From Clostridiales bacterium (GTDB taxonomy: Bacteria; Bacillota; Clostridia; Peptostreptococcales; Anaerovoracaceae): DNA of 40,279 nucleotides. Where the stretch lies: the NCBI GenBank assembly GCA_012513435.1, contig JAAZCE010000014.1:1-40279 (forward strand). The letters are read 5' to 3'. The notes under the pieces are model-generated. The model had not been told where the DNA came from and made no database searches. It was given only the letters and a program-made list of their open reading frames with translations. Positions 14,699 to 23,265 of the stretch are shown piece after piece; the stretch's first letter is position 1; each line of letters opens with the position of its first letter. Both the position numbers and the translations under genes were made by a program.

Positions 14699-17016
14699 TT
14701 GTACTTTTCCCCGTACTTTCCAATAATTTCTCTCACTACAGGTGCAGCGTTCAGTGATGTTTTACCTTGTACCATCATTACCGCTACGGCTATCTCCGGT
14801 TCATCTGAGGGAGCCAATGCAACTGTCCATGCGAAGGAGTCATATGATTCCTTGTATCTGTCCAGGTCCTCTGAAGTAAGGTCATTGCTGCTTAAATTAA
14901 TAACTGCCCTTCTTACGGCATTCCCGTTGTCGGAGTAAATGTCGGGATACTCTTCCCTCAGGCGCCGCGCCTCTGCCTGAGCTTGCTCAAATGAAATATC
15001 GGAAGCAATCAAATGCAAATGCCTCTTGATATACTCTTCCTCATTCATTACGCTTTTCTTGCCGGCACGCTGGGCAGTTCCTGTCTTGGCTGCCGTAGAA
15101 TAAGGAAATCCGCGGAAAACACCTTGAAGGGATCCTCCGTCAGCCCAGGTAACTTCAACCATAGAACGAATCACTCTGTCAATATGCTTTTTGTTTATGC
15201 CGCTGTCGGAAGAATCTTCCCTATCCTGATCAACCACTAGACTTACCGCGTTTTTCTTGCCTCCGTTACCCATAGCGGCCATATAATTTGCCATCTGAAG
15301 GGTGGTATAGCAGTTATCTCCCTGTCCTATGGCAATGTTAAAGGTGTCCCCCATAGTCCATTCCGTTTGACTGAAATAGTCACTGGCACACACCTTGGCA
15401 AGCTCCGAGAGCTTTTCTGGGCGAACAATTTTATCTCTTTTTAGTTTGCCTATAATTTCCTTCAAAGTCAAGTCCTTATCGGCCCATTTCACAATATTTT
15501 CAAATTTTTTTCCAAAATTTTTTCTATCCTTCAATACTTTTTTTGTAAAGTATACCTCCTGCTGGCTCATGAGATAATTGTATAAACTGCTTTTTATTCC
15601 CCTTATCTTTTCCTCCTTTGAAGGAAGTGTCCCGCCGCTCTCTCCGATTTCCACTCCCGAAGGCTGACCCAGACCAAGTCTTTGGGCATAATCGATTATT
15701 ATGTCGTTGCCTATCCTTTTATCGTAACCCAGAGAGTTTCCTGTATACAAGTCTTGTCCCGCCGCTATTCCGTAAAAATAATAGTTGCAAGACACCTTCA
15801 TGCCTTCCGTAAGATTGACGTATCCGTGCGTCTCCTTCCTTTCATTCCACAAAAAACAGCCGTACTCTCTGCCGCTCAGGGAGACAAATCCGTCATCGTA
15901 AAGCCTCTCCTCCGGGTCAAGACCGCAGCTCAGAGCGGCAAGGGCAGTGACGGGCTTAAAGGTGGAGCCAGGCTGTACCGCTGTCATAGTAGCTATATTG
16001 TAAAGAGGGGCCGGGCTTAATGGGTCATAAGGATTTTCCTGTTGCAAATCATTCCATTTCTCCTGAGAAATTCCCTCAGCAAAGTCGTTAGGGTCAAAGC
16101 CGGGGAGACTGGCAAGGGTCAGAACCTCTCCTGTTTTCACATTAAGGACAACGGCTGCCCCCGACGCTGCGTTTTTGGCATAGGTCATCTGCATATCACC
16201 GTAATCGCTAAGGAAGGTCCCACCCACAGATGCAGCATCTATGGCCCTTTGAAGAGCGTCCTCCGTCACCTCCTGAACCTCTGCATCTATGGTAAGCTGC
16301 ACATCCTGGCCTTTTTTACCGTTGCTTTTGCTCAGCAGCTTCTTTACATTTCCCATAGAGTCTATTTGAAGATTGCTTACTCCGTCGGTACCTCGCAAAA
16401 CCTCCTCGCGGACCTTTTCTATGCCCGACTTTCCTATAAGGCTGTCCTTCCTGTAGCCCTTATCCTCAGCCGCCTTTTTTTCCTCCTTAGAAATGCTCCC
16501 TACATATCCGAGAATGTGTGAGGCCAGAGATCCCTTAGGATAATCCCTTACGTAATCCGTACTGACATAGACGCCGCTGCAGCTCTTTGCCTCTATTTTC
16601 TTTACAGTACGAGGAGAAACGCCCTCAGCCAGAACAATAGGCAGATAAGCATCATAGCCCGATGCCGAAAGCTGAGCCTTAATGTCCTCCTGAGTCTTGT
16701 TTATGTTCTCTCCTTCTTGACTGAGTATGCTCATTACCTCATTGGCACTGCTCAATGCCTTTTCCTTTGTCAGGTTCACCCTGCTCATGTTAATGTGATA
16801 TCTAGGCTTACTGGCAGCTAAAACCTCTCCATTCCTATCTAATATATCCCCTCTGGGTGCAGTTTCGTAAACGGCTCTCTGAGATGCTGCATCGGCGTAA
16901 TCCTGCCACTTGTCATGGGATATGACCGTAAGCATAAGGAGCCTCCCGCAAACAATGGCACCTGCTGCTACCATAAACAGGACGATAAAAAAATGCTTTG
17001 ACTTTTTTTTATTCAT
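14680..17016 (-). CDS. mrdA: Penicillin-binding protein 2 (class B transpeptidase of the elongasome)
   Basis: The 778-residue class B PBP cross-links side-wall peptidoglycan with RodA. It has one N-terminal membrane helix (residues 9-30), a dimerisation domain that starts at 'APRGDILDRNGEVLAASKP' (53-71), and a transpeptidase domain with STFK (351-354), SCN (409-411) and KTGT in 'STAAKTGTAQ'. A long insertion lies between the SCN and KTGT motifs (about residues 440-560), rich in lysine and predicted helix, which makes the protein longer than the E. coli enzyme (633) and typical of clostridial PBP2. It overlaps radC by 4 bp and minD by 19 bp, so the three form one operon. Confidence 0.94.
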   Translation of the reverse strand: MNKKKSKHFFIVLFMVAAGAIVCGRLLMLTVISHDKWQDYADAASQRAVYETAPRGDILDRNGEVLAASKPRYHINMSRVNLTKEKALSSANEVMSILSQEGENINKTQEDIKAQLSASGYDAYLPIVLAEGVSPRTVKKIEAKSCSGVYVSTDYVRDYPKGSLASHILGYVGSISKEEKKAAEDKGYRKDSLIGKSGIEKVREEVLRGTDGVSNLQIDSMGNVKKLLSKSNGKKGQDVQLTIDAEVQEVTEDALQRAIDAASVGGTFLSDYGDMQMTYAKNAASGAAVVLNVKTGEVLTLASLPGFDPNDFAEGISQEKWNDLQQENPYDPLSPAPLYNIATMTAVQPGSTFKPVTALAALSCGLDPEERLYDDGFVSLSGREYGCFLWNERKETHGYVNLTEGMKVSCNYYFYGIAAGQDLYTGNSLGYDKRIGNDIIIDYAQRLGLGQPSGVEIGESGGTLPSKEEKIRGIKSSLYNYLMSQQEVYFTKKVLKDRKNFGKKFENIVKWADKDLTLKEIIGKLKRDKIVRPEKLSELAKVCASDYFSQTEWTMGDTFNIAIGQGDNCYTTLQMANYMAAMGNGGKKNAVSLVVDQDREDSSDSGINKKHIDRVIRSMVEVTWADGGSLQGVFRGFPYSTAAKTGTAQRAGKKSVMNEEEYIKRHLHLIASDISFEQAQAEARRLREEYPDIYSDNGNAVRRAVINLSSNDLTSEDLDRYKESYDSFAWTVALAPSDEPEIAVAVMMVQGKTSLNAAPVVREIIGKYGEKYKWEKLF

Positions 17017-17690
17017 ATATATCCTTTTGCTTTCATGCTCACAAATTCTCCGTCTCCGATAACTATATGGTCCAGGACCGGTATGCCTAGTATATTCCCT
17101 GCTTCAATAAGCCTTTTTGTAGTGAGGATGTCCACCTCACTTGGATTAGGGTCGCCCGAAGGATGGTTGTGCAAAAAAACCACGGAACCGGCGCTTCGCC
17201 TTACTGCATCCACGAATACCTCTCTTGGGTGAGTGGTGCTTGAACAAAGGTCTCCTATGGAAACCTCAGTAACCTCGATAACCTCCCCCTTGGCATTGAC
17301 CATTACGCTTATAAAATGTTCCTTCTTGTAATACCTCATTCTCTCCATAAACATTTCGGCCACGTCCTCCGCACTTCTCAAAAGCTGTCTGTGGGAAACC
17401 GGTGCCGTAGCTATGCGCTTGCCAAGCTCCACTGCCGCAAGTATTTCGCAGGCCTTGGCTTTCCCTATACCTTTTACTGTCATTATTTCCTCTGGCTTAC
17501 ATTCGCTGAGAAAGCTTATTCCTTTGCTGTTTAGTGTCATAACATTTCCGGCCACTTCCAGCGCCGAGCTTTTGCTGGTTCCGCTACCGATTAGAATAGC
17601 AAGAATTTCTGAGGTAGAAAGTTTTTCCTTTCCTTCTCTCAAGAGCTTTTCTCTCGGACGCTCCACATCCGGTAATTGCCTGATATTCAT
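17013..17690 (-). CDS. radC: RadC/JAB-domain protein
   Basis: The 225-residue protein has an N-terminal helix-hairpin-helix-like region ('IMTVKGIGKAKACEILAAVELGKR', about residues 70-93) and a C-terminal JAB/MPN metalloprotein domain with the metal motif 'HNHPSGDPNPSEVD' (about 175-188). The family was named for DNA repair but its enzymatic role is unsettled. Firmicutes often carry it beside the mre/min/rod morphogenesis genes, as here. It is the first gene of the radC-mrdA-minD operon, and its stop overlaps the mrdA start by 4 bp. Full family length. Confidence 0.95.
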   Translation of the reverse strand: MNIRQLPDVERPREKLLREGKEKLSTSEILAILIGSGTSKSSALEVAGNVMTLNSKGISFLSECKPEEIMTVKGIGKAKACEILAAVELGKRIATAPVSHRQLLRSAEDVAEMFMERMRYYKKEHFISVMVNAKGEVIEVTEVSIGDLCSSTTHPREVFVDAVRRSAGSVVFLHNHPSGDPNPSEVDILTTKRLIEAGNILGIPVLDHIVIGDGEFVSMKAKGYI

Positions 17691-17829
17691 CTATAATATT
17701 TTCCCCAATTCCTTTCTTTATATTATCCTCAATATATAGTCTTAATTATTACCATATTTTACCATATAATATTTTCTTCATCAATAGCCATAATAATAAG
17801 TGTAATAATGTTTTGGGAGGTAAAAAGAA

Positions 17830-17988
17830 ATGGATATTAACAAGAGCGTTAAATGTATGGTAGAAAACTGCCAACATCACGCAGGTTCAGCAGACTACTG
17901 TTCCCTGGACTGCATAACAGTGGGAACACATGAATGCAACCCGACGGTAGACGAATGCACAGATTGCTTATCCTTTGAAAAGAGATAA
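17830..17988 (+). CDS. DUF1540-domain cysteine-rich small protein
   Basis: The 52-residue protein has seven cysteines (residues 9, 14, 24, 28, 36, 43, 46) and two histidines near Cys14, arranged like the DUF1540 family: 'VKCMVENC', 'YCSLDCITVGTHEC' and a final 'ECTDCLSF'. The pattern suggests a small metal-binding fold, but the family has no established function. GGGAGG lies 11 bases before the ATG. CATAATAATA about 30 bp upstream resembles a sporulation-type -10 only weakly. It is 85 bp upstream of sigK on the same strand, and no terminator is obvious between them. Confidence 0.8.
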   Translation: MDINKSVKCMVENCQHHAGSADYCSLDCITVGTHECNPTVDECTDCLSFEKR

Positions 17989-18073
17989 ATAGGACCATGC
18001 TCTTTTACTGAGGTCAGGCACTTCCCCCCTGTTTTTCGCATATAGTAAAAATCATCAGAGGGGGATACATATA

Positions 18074-18706
18074 ATGAGCGTTTCATTTCCAAAGCCACTA
18101 AGTGAAGAAGAAGAAAAATACTACATAAATCTATACGAACATGGTGACAAGATAGCTGGAGATATACTCATAGAAAGAAATTTGAGACTTGTTGCACACA
18201 TAGCCAAGAAATACACTTCCCACAGTCATACTATGGATGACTTTATTTCCATAGGAACTATAGGGCTTATTAAAGCCGTCAGTACATACAGAAGCGGTAA
18301 ATCCACTCGTCTTGCCACCTATGCTGCCAAGTGCATAGAAAACGAAATACTTATGAGCATACGCTCAACGAAAAAAAACGCTTCTGAGGTTTCCTTGAAC
18401 ATTCCTGTGGGAATGGATAAGGACGGTAACGAAATAAGTCTCAACGATATTTTAGGCACCGAGCCCGATGATATCGCCGATAACATCGACCTTAAGATAA
18501 AGATAAGGAATATGTTGGGGGCTCTTGGAGCCTGTCTTACCAAGCGGGAGCAAACGGTTCTCATACACAGATATGGGGTGTTAGGAAGACGCCCTAAAAC
18601 TCAGAGGGAGGTTGCTCACCTTCTGGGGATAAGCCGCTCCTACGTATCCAGAATCGAAAAGCGTGCCCTTCAAAAGCTCCACGAGGAGCTAGGGCCTCTC
18701 GATTAA
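18074..18706 (+). CDS. sigK: Late mother-cell sigma factor SigK without pro-sequence
   Basis: The 210-residue protein has SigK-type region 2 ('LIERNLRLVAHIAKKY', '[40 protein letters not shown]' in parts) and a region 4 helix-turn-helix ending 'RREVAHLLGISRSYVSRIEKRALQKLHEEL' in part. It starts MSVSFPKPLSEEEEKYY, which aligns with the mature N-terminus of Bacillus SigK, so the 20-residue hydrophobic pro-peptide is missing. No upstream in-frame start restores one. AGAGGGGG precedes the ATG. The gene is continuous, not split by a skin-type element. SigK should thus be active on synthesis, with timing set by transcription, as in C. difficile. Confidence 0.94.
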   Translation: MSVSFPKPLSEEEEKYYINLYEHGDKIAGDILIERNLRLVAHIAKKYTSHSHTMDDFISIGTIGLIKAVSTYRSGKSTRLATYAAKCIENEILMSIRSTKKNASEVSLNIPVGMDKDGNEISLNDILGTEPDDIADNIDLKIKIRNMLGALGACLTKREQTVLIHRYGVLGRRPKTQREVAHLLGISRSYVSRIEKRALQKLHEELGPLD

Positions 18707-18715
18707 ATATTCTCC

Positions 18716-20350
18716 TTATGCCAGAGTAGGCGCGCTGTAGCTTCCTGAATCTTCAAGGTACTCCAGTATCTGCTTATATATAGGCCCGGCAGCTCCGGAG
18801 CCGGAGCTGCCCTTTTCAACCAGGACCGTTATTACGAATTCAGGGTCTCGGCAAGGCGTGTATCCGGTCATCCACGCATTGGTTTTCATGTTTTCATCAG
18901 TGCCGAATTCTGCCGTTCCCGTCTTGACGGCTGTTTTCGCTTCACCACTGTCGTTAAGCATCTGAAGGAATTCAGCGCTACCCCTCTCCGTCACACCTTC
19001 CATCATGCATCCTATTTCCCCGGCTGTCTCGCCGGACATTACCTGGCTGCCTCCGGCTTTATCCTCTGCCAAGAGGTGAACCTCCCTGTCTATTCCTTTT
19101 GATGCTATTATATTGGTCATTCTGGCTATCTGCACAGGTGTCACCAGGTTTTCTCCCTGCCCTATTGAAAGGTTGCCTATGCCCGCACCGTGACTTTCCC
19201 CTTTTGTCATAACATGCCCTGAGCTTTCCTGAGGATACCCTTCCAATGCTTTTTCTCCTAGCCCCATTTTCTCAGCCATCTCTATTATTCTTTCACTTCC
19301 TACTGCCTGACCCAGCTGTATGAAATAGCTGTTGCATGATTGAGCGAAGGCATCTTCAAAGGATATCTGTCCATGACCCATTTCGCCTCCCGTTTCACAG
19401 CCTATGGACATGCCCTCCACATCAAAGGCTCCACTGCATCTGTACTGTTGGCTTTGATTTATTCCGTACTCAAGGGCTGCCGCTGCCACCACTATCTTAA
19501 ATACGGATCCGGGAGCATACTGTCCCTGAGTCGACTTGTTGACAAGTCTGCTGCCCTTTTTCATGTACTTATCAATATTGTTGGGGTCAAAGGTAGGGGA
19601 TGAGGCCATAGTCAGAACGCCTCCGCTGCTGCTGTCCAGTATTACCACAGCACAGGCGTTTTCCTCTTCTTCCAGTATATCCTCCACCGCCTTCTGCATT
19701 TCCTTGTCAAGAGAGGTTCTCACGCCTTCCTTTACGGAGGAATCACCCTCCCTCTCGGAGGTTATGATAAGACCCCTGCCCGGCAGTATGTTTCCCTTTA
19801 CATCGGCTACGGCATAGATGTGCCTGTTGAGCAGGTTAAGCTCATGGTCAAGCATAAGCTCAAGGCCTGCCGCTCCTGAAGAATCCTTTTTATTTACGTA
19901 TCCTATTAAGTGAGCCGCCAGCTGCTCATCGCTGTATCTTGCAGAGGCCTGGACTATATATACCTGCTTTTCCTCTATGAGTTTTTTTCCTAAGGCCTTG
20001 TTGTATTTCTCCGAAGAGTAGACACGGTAGCCCTTGTCGTTTCCTGCTATCTCATGAGCATTTAGCCTGTCCATTATTTCTTTTACATCTTTTCCGAATT
20101 GGTTTTCCTTGATTATATAGACATAGCGCTTATTGTCTGCAACCATAGCACTCCCATTCCTGTCATAGATTATACCTCTCGTATTGCTTCCCTCCAATGA
20201 AATCAGAGACTGTGCGTGTGTGGCCTGGGCCAACTGACTGCCGCCTATTATCTGTATATAAAAAAGCCGTCCTGCAAGAGCAATTATTGCCACTGCAAAA
20301 ACTATCATTACTATCTTTAAATTTTTCTTCATGGCCTGCATATTCTCCAT
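18716..20350 (-). CDS. Class B penicillin-binding protein (PbpA/FtsI-like transpeptidase)
   Basis: The 544-residue protein has one N-terminal membrane helix (about residues 10-33), a dimerisation region starting 'NTRGIIYDRNGSAMV' (56-70), and a transpeptidase domain with SVFK (282-285), SCN (338-340) and KTGT in 'AVKTGTAEFG'. It cross-links peptidoglycan outside the membrane. The compact size and absent PASTA domains separate it from SpoVD-type proteins; it may be a division or sporulation PBP. The ATG at 20350 is preceded by AAGGGAG; the ATGs 9 and 18 bases further in are alternatives. The ribosome binding site overlaps a terminator-like hairpin. It ends 10 bp from the converging sigK gene. 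Confidence 0.9.
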   Translation of the reverse strand: MENMQAMKKNLKIVMIVFAVAIIALAGRLFYIQIIGGSQLAQATHAQSLISLEGSNTRGIIYDRNGSAMVADNKRYVYIIKENQFGKDVKEIMDRLNAHEIAGNDKGYRVYSSEKYNKALGKKLIEEKQVYIVQASARYSDEQLAAHLIGYVNKKDSSGAAGLELMLDHELNLLNRHIYAVADVKGNILPGRGLIITSEREGDSSVKEGVRTSLDKEMQKAVEDILEEEENACAVVILDSSSGGVLTMASSPTFDPNNIDKYMKKGSRLVNKSTQGQYAPGSVFKIVVAAAALEYGINQSQQYRCSGAFDVEGMSIGCETGGEMGHGQISFEDAFAQSCNSYFIQLGQAVGSERIIEMAEKMGLGEKALEGYPQESSGHVMTKGESHGAGIGNLSIGQGENLVTPVQIARMTNIIASKGIDREVHLLAEDKAGGSQVMSGETAGEIGCMMEGVTERGSAEFLQMLNDSGEAKTAVKTGTAEFGTDENMKTNAWMTGYTPCRDPEFVITVLVEKGSSGSGAAGPIYKQILEYLEDSGSYSAPTLA

Positions 20351-20390
20351 AAAACAAAAACTCCCTTGAATGTATTTTTACCATTCAAGG
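20351..20390 (-). terminator. Terminator-like hairpin between the DUF1015 gene and the PBP gene, overlapping the PBP ribosome binding site
   Basis: On the minus strand CCTTGAATG (20390-20382) pairs with CATTCAAGG (20372-20364) around a 9-nt loop, then GAGTTTTTGTTTT leads straight to the ATG at 20350. The Shine-Dalgarno AAGGGAG (20367-20361) begins inside the 3' arm. This is the same layout as before feoB and spoIIAA. Confidence 0.7.
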
Positions 20391-20410
20391 AAGTCTGTAT
20401 ACGGTTTGTT

Positions 20411-21655
20411 TTATTTTAATCCGTGAAGGAACAGTCCGCTGCCCAACTTAGGCTCAAACCAGGTTGATTTAGGAGGCATTACCATATCGTTATCGGCAAC
20501 TGCCAACAAATCGGAAATGTCAACAGGATAAACGGCGAAAGCCACCTCCATGTCGCTGTTTACTCGCTTTTCCAGCTCCTTGAACCCTCTGATACCGCCC
20601 ACAAAATCTATCCTCTTATCCTTTCTTGGATCTTCGATGCCAAGTATAGGATGAAGAAGCTCGTTCTGAAGTATGGCCACATCCAGGCCATTTATAACAT
20701 GGTCGGGAATGATTTCAGCCTTTGCGGTAAGCCTGTACCACTTACCTTCCAAATACATTGCGAATATATGCTTGTGCTCAGGCTGATAAACCTGACTGCC
20801 CATATCCTCCACCTCAAAACCAGCCTGCTTTATCCTTGTCAGAAATTCCTGGCAGCTCAGACCGTTAAGGTCTTTGACTACTCTATTGTAGTCAAATATC
20901 TTCAGATCGTTATCCGGAAATATTACTGCCATGAAGAAATTGAATTCCTCATCGCCTGTATAATCTGGATGTTCTTCTCTCCTCTTAAGTCCCACCTTGC
21001 ACGCAGAAGCGCTTCTGTGGTGACCGTCTGCAATATAGAGGGCGGGAATCTCTCCAAAAAGCTCCGCCAGATTCTCAATAGCCTTATCGTCTTCTATTAT
21101 CCAAAGAGTATGGCTGATACCGTCCTCGGAGGTCAGGTCATAGACAGGTGCCTTGCCGGAGGTAAAGCCCTCTATCAAGGTCCTTATCCTCTTGTCGTCT
21201 CTGTAGGCCAGGAAAACAGGCTCCGTGTTAGCATCGCAGACGTCAAAGTGGTTTATCCTGTCCAGTTCCTTCTCAACTCTGGTAAATTCATGCTTCTTAA
21301 TTATGTTGTTTTGGTATTCATCCACTGCCACACAGCTCACTATGCCTGTCTGTACTCTGCCGTCCATTACCTGTCTGTAAATATAAAAGGCGGGCTTTGC
21401 TTCCTGGATAAAAACTCCATTTTTCAGTCTTTCCTCAATATTAGCTCTTGCCTTTTCGTAAACGGATCTGTCGTAAGGGTCTTCCTGCTCCGGCAAGTCT
21501 ATCTCGGACCTGCATATGTGCAAAAAACTGTAGGGATTCTCTCCTGCCATCTCTGCGGCTTCTTTTCTGCTCATAACATCGTAAGGCAATGATATAACCT
21601 GAGAAGCCAGCTTGTAATCAGGTCTTATTGCCTTAAAAGGTCTTACTGTTGCCAT
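20411..21655 (-). CDS. DUF1015 family protein
   Basis: The 414-residue cytoplasmic protein matches the conserved DUF1015 family over its whole length. The characteristic parts are the N-terminal 'VRPFKAIRPDYKLASQVISLPYDVM' (in part), 'NPYSFLHICRSEID', and the central 'LYIADGHHRSASA' histidine motif. In many Clostridia it neighbours serine or phosphoglycerate metabolism genes; here it follows cmk. The biochemical function is unknown. Its ATG overlaps the cmk stop codon in a TAATG arrangement, so the two are translationally coupled. A terminator-like hairpin follows its stop codon. There is no signal peptide or membrane helix. Confidence 0.88.
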   Translation of the reverse strand: MATVRPFKAIRPDYKLASQVISLPYDVMSRKEAAEMAGENPYSFLHICRSEIDLPEQEDPYDRSVYEKARANIEERLKNGVFIQEAKPAFYIYRQVMDGRVQTGIVSCVAVDEYQNNIIKKHEFTRVEKELDRINHFDVCDANTEPVFLAYRDDKRIRTLIEGFTSGKAPVYDLTSEDGISHTLWIIEDDKAIENLAELFGEIPALYIADGHHRSASACKVGLKRREEHPDYTGDEEFNFFMAVIFPDNDLKIFDYNRVVKDLNGLSCQEFLTRIKQAGFEVEDMGSQVYQPEHKHIFAMYLEGKWYRLTAKAEIIPDHVINGLDVAILQNELLHPILGIEDPRKDKRIDFVGGIRGFKELEKRVNSDMEVAFAVYPVDISDLLAVADNDMVMPPKSTWFEPKLGSGLFLHGLK

Positions 21656-22305
21656 TATTTTATCTCCTTTAACACGCAGTCTATTACAGCTTCCACGGAA
21701 AGCCCCGTCGTATCCACCGATATGGCATCGTCAGCCTTTCTCAGAGGATTTAGCTTTCTCGTAGAATCATTGTAATCTCTCTTTTTAATATCCTCCAATA
21801 CCTCTTCAAATGAAATGTTTTCACCCTTTTCAAGAAGCTCCTTGTGGCGTCTTTCAGCTCTTTCTTCAGGAGAGGCTGTCAGGAAAAATTTGTATTCTGC
21901 ATCCTTGAGAACGTTGGTCCCTATGTCTCGGCCATCCATTATGACGCTCTTTTTTGTTCCCATGCTGCGCTGCAGCTCAACCAGCTTTTCCCTTACCATA
22001 GGTATAGCCGAGGTTTGGGATGCCATCTGGGATATTGCAGAGGTCCTTATTTTATCGTTGACTGTTCTGCCGTCCAGGATTATATCTCCCGACACGAAAT
22101 CAATGTCGGTGTTATCCAACATTGTTTTCAGAGACTTCTCATCGCGTATATCTATTGCTTCCTCTTTTATCTTATATCCAACAGCTCTGTACATAGCTCC
22201 CGTATCGATATAATCTATACCAAGTCTTTTAGCCACTGACTTGGCAATGGTGCTCTTTCCCGCACCGCTTGGCCCGTCAATAGCAACTCTGAACACTTCC
22301 TTCAT
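21655..22305 (-). CDS. cmk: Cytidylate kinase
   Basis: The 216-residue enzyme phosphorylates CMP and dCMP with ATP. It shows the P-loop 'IDGPSGAGKSTIAKSVAKRLG' (in part, residues 9-24), the substrate segment 'YIDTGAMYRAVGYK', and 'VIMDGRDIGTNVLKDAEYKFFLTASPEERAERR' (in part) as in Cmk. Length is normal. It lies 14 bp downstream of nrdR and overlaps the DUF1015 gene by one base, in the unit nrdR-cmk-DUF1015. Confidence 0.97.
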   Translation of the reverse strand: MKEVFRVAIDGPSGAGKSTIAKSVAKRLGIDYIDTGAMYRAVGYKIKEEAIDIRDEKSLKTMLDNTDIDFVSGDIILDGRTVNDKIRTSAISQMASQTSAIPMVREKLVELQRSMGTKKSVIMDGRDIGTNVLKDAEYKFFLTASPEERAERRHKELLEKGENISFEEVLEDIKKRDYNDSTRKLNPLRKADDAISVDTTGLSVEAVIDCVLKEIK

Positions 22306-22319
22306 AGCTTCACCTCAGT

Positions 22320-22784
22320 CTAGTTTGTTTCTTTGTTGGTAAGAAGTTTTTCAATTTCAGCAACGAAGGTATTGATATCCGTAAACTGCCTGTATACCGA
22401 AGCGAATCGTACATATGCTACCTCATCCAGCTCCTTCAGACGTTCCATGACCAGTTCTCCTATAAACTTGCTTTCTACTTCTTTTTCCATGGTGTTGTTA
22501 AGACCACGCTCGATTTCATCGACTATCTTCTCCATTTCGGCAATGGAAACAGGGCGTTTCTCACAGGCTCTGATAATGCCATTAAGCAGCTTGCTTCTGT
22601 CAAATGCCTGTCTGCTGCCATCTTTTTTGATTACCATCAAAATCATTTCTTCCACTTTTTCATAAGTGGTAAAACGCTTGCCGCAGGTTTCGCATTCTCT
22701 TCTGCGTCTAATGGCATGTCCGTCTTCAGTGTGTCTTGAATCAATAACTTTACTATCTTCATTTTCACAATATGGGCACCTCAT
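22320..22784 (-). CDS. nrdR: Transcriptional repressor NrdR
   Basis: The 154-residue protein represses ribonucleotide reductase genes in response to dATP/ATP. An N-terminal zinc ribbon has cysteine pairs in 'MRCPYCENE' and '[12 protein letters not shown]'. An ATP-cone domain follows ('[29 protein letters not shown]' in parts). Full length for the family. AAGGAGG precedes the ATG, and a SigA-type promoter lies at 22816-22844. No ribonucleotide reductase gene is in the window. Confidence 0.97.
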   Translation of the reverse strand: MRCPYCENEDSKVIDSRHTEDGHAIRRRRECETCGKRFTTYEKVEEMILMVIKKDGSRQAFDRSKLLNGIIRACEKRPVSIAEMEKIVDEIERGLNNTMEKEVESKFIGELVMERLKELDEVAYVRFASVYRQFTDINTFVAEIEKLLTNKETN

Positions 22785-22815
22785 CTTGAACCTCCTTAAC
22801 TATTCATACGAGGTT

Positions 22816-22844
22816 ATTATACTATATATTGTATTTTTTGCCAA
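22816..22844 (-). promoter_or_regulatory. SigA-type promoter of nrdR-cmk-DUF1015
   Basis: On the minus strand TTGGCA (22844-22839), a 17-bp spacer and TATAAT (22821-22816) lie about 30 bp before the nrdR start. The -10 is a perfect consensus. Confidence 0.7.
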
Positions 22845-22889
22845 GTTTATTGTCCATTGTTGTGGTTTAGGTGTTTTCCCTCTATATTG

Positions 22890-23138
22890 TTAGTCGATAA
22901 TAGGCGGTACGTCTACCAAGATAACATCCTCTCCTATAGTCTTGACATGCTTCCACTTTATTACATAGTCGTTAGTTTCCTTTCCGAATATCCGCATGAA
23001 GCTCTTGTCTCCCGGCAGAACTATTCCGTCTATCCTGCCCTCCTTCAGATTTATCTCGATATCACATACAAATCCCATGCTTTTACCGTCATATATATTT
23101 ATGACTTCCTTGTTTCTTATTTCATCGGTATTAAGCAT
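22890..23138 (-). CDS. YlmC/YmxH-type PRC-barrel sporulation protein
   Basis: The 82-residue protein is a single PRC-barrel-like unit ('NKEVINIYDGKSMGFVCDIEINLKEGRIDGIVLPG' in parts, then 'YVIKWKHVKTIGEDVILVDV'). It matches the YlmC/YmxH family, which is conserved in endospore formers but without a clear molecular role. The second ATG (23138) is preferred because AAGGAGG is 6 bases before it, while the ATG at 23144 abuts that site. It stands alone between the symporter terminator and nrdR. Confidence 0.87.
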   Translation of the reverse strand: MLNTDEIRNKEVINIYDGKSMGFVCDIEINLKEGRIDGIVLPGDKSFMRIFGKETNDYVIKWKHVKTIGEDVILVDVPPIID

Positions 23139-23160
23139 ACTCATCCTCCTTTTCTGCTGT

Positions 23161-23213
23161 TAAAGCAAAGGAACTCTCCTTATATGTAATTTCGTATATA
23201 AGGACGAGTTCCT
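23161..23213 (-). terminator. Terminator after the alanine/glycine symporter
   Basis: On the minus strand AGGAACTC (23213-23206), two unpaired bases and CCTTATAT pair with ATATAAGG, one unpaired base and GAGTTCCT (23076 side, ending 23169), followed by a T-rich run. The long two-part stem lies about 50 bp after the symporter stop codon. Confidence 0.7.
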
Positions 23214-23265
23214 CTTTACAGTGGAATTATATGCTGTTTTCAAAGCTCATATGACTGCTAAGCTC

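Noticed and set aside
17760-17830. Sporulation-type promoter (CATAATAATA) before the DUF1540 gene
   Set aside because: The -35 partner is not convincing for SigE, SigG or SigK, so it is not listed as a feature.
20651-21592. 313-codon open frame on the plus strand opposite the DUF1015 gene
   Set aside because: It is the antisense of a well supported conserved gene and has no ribosome binding site or recognisable domain.
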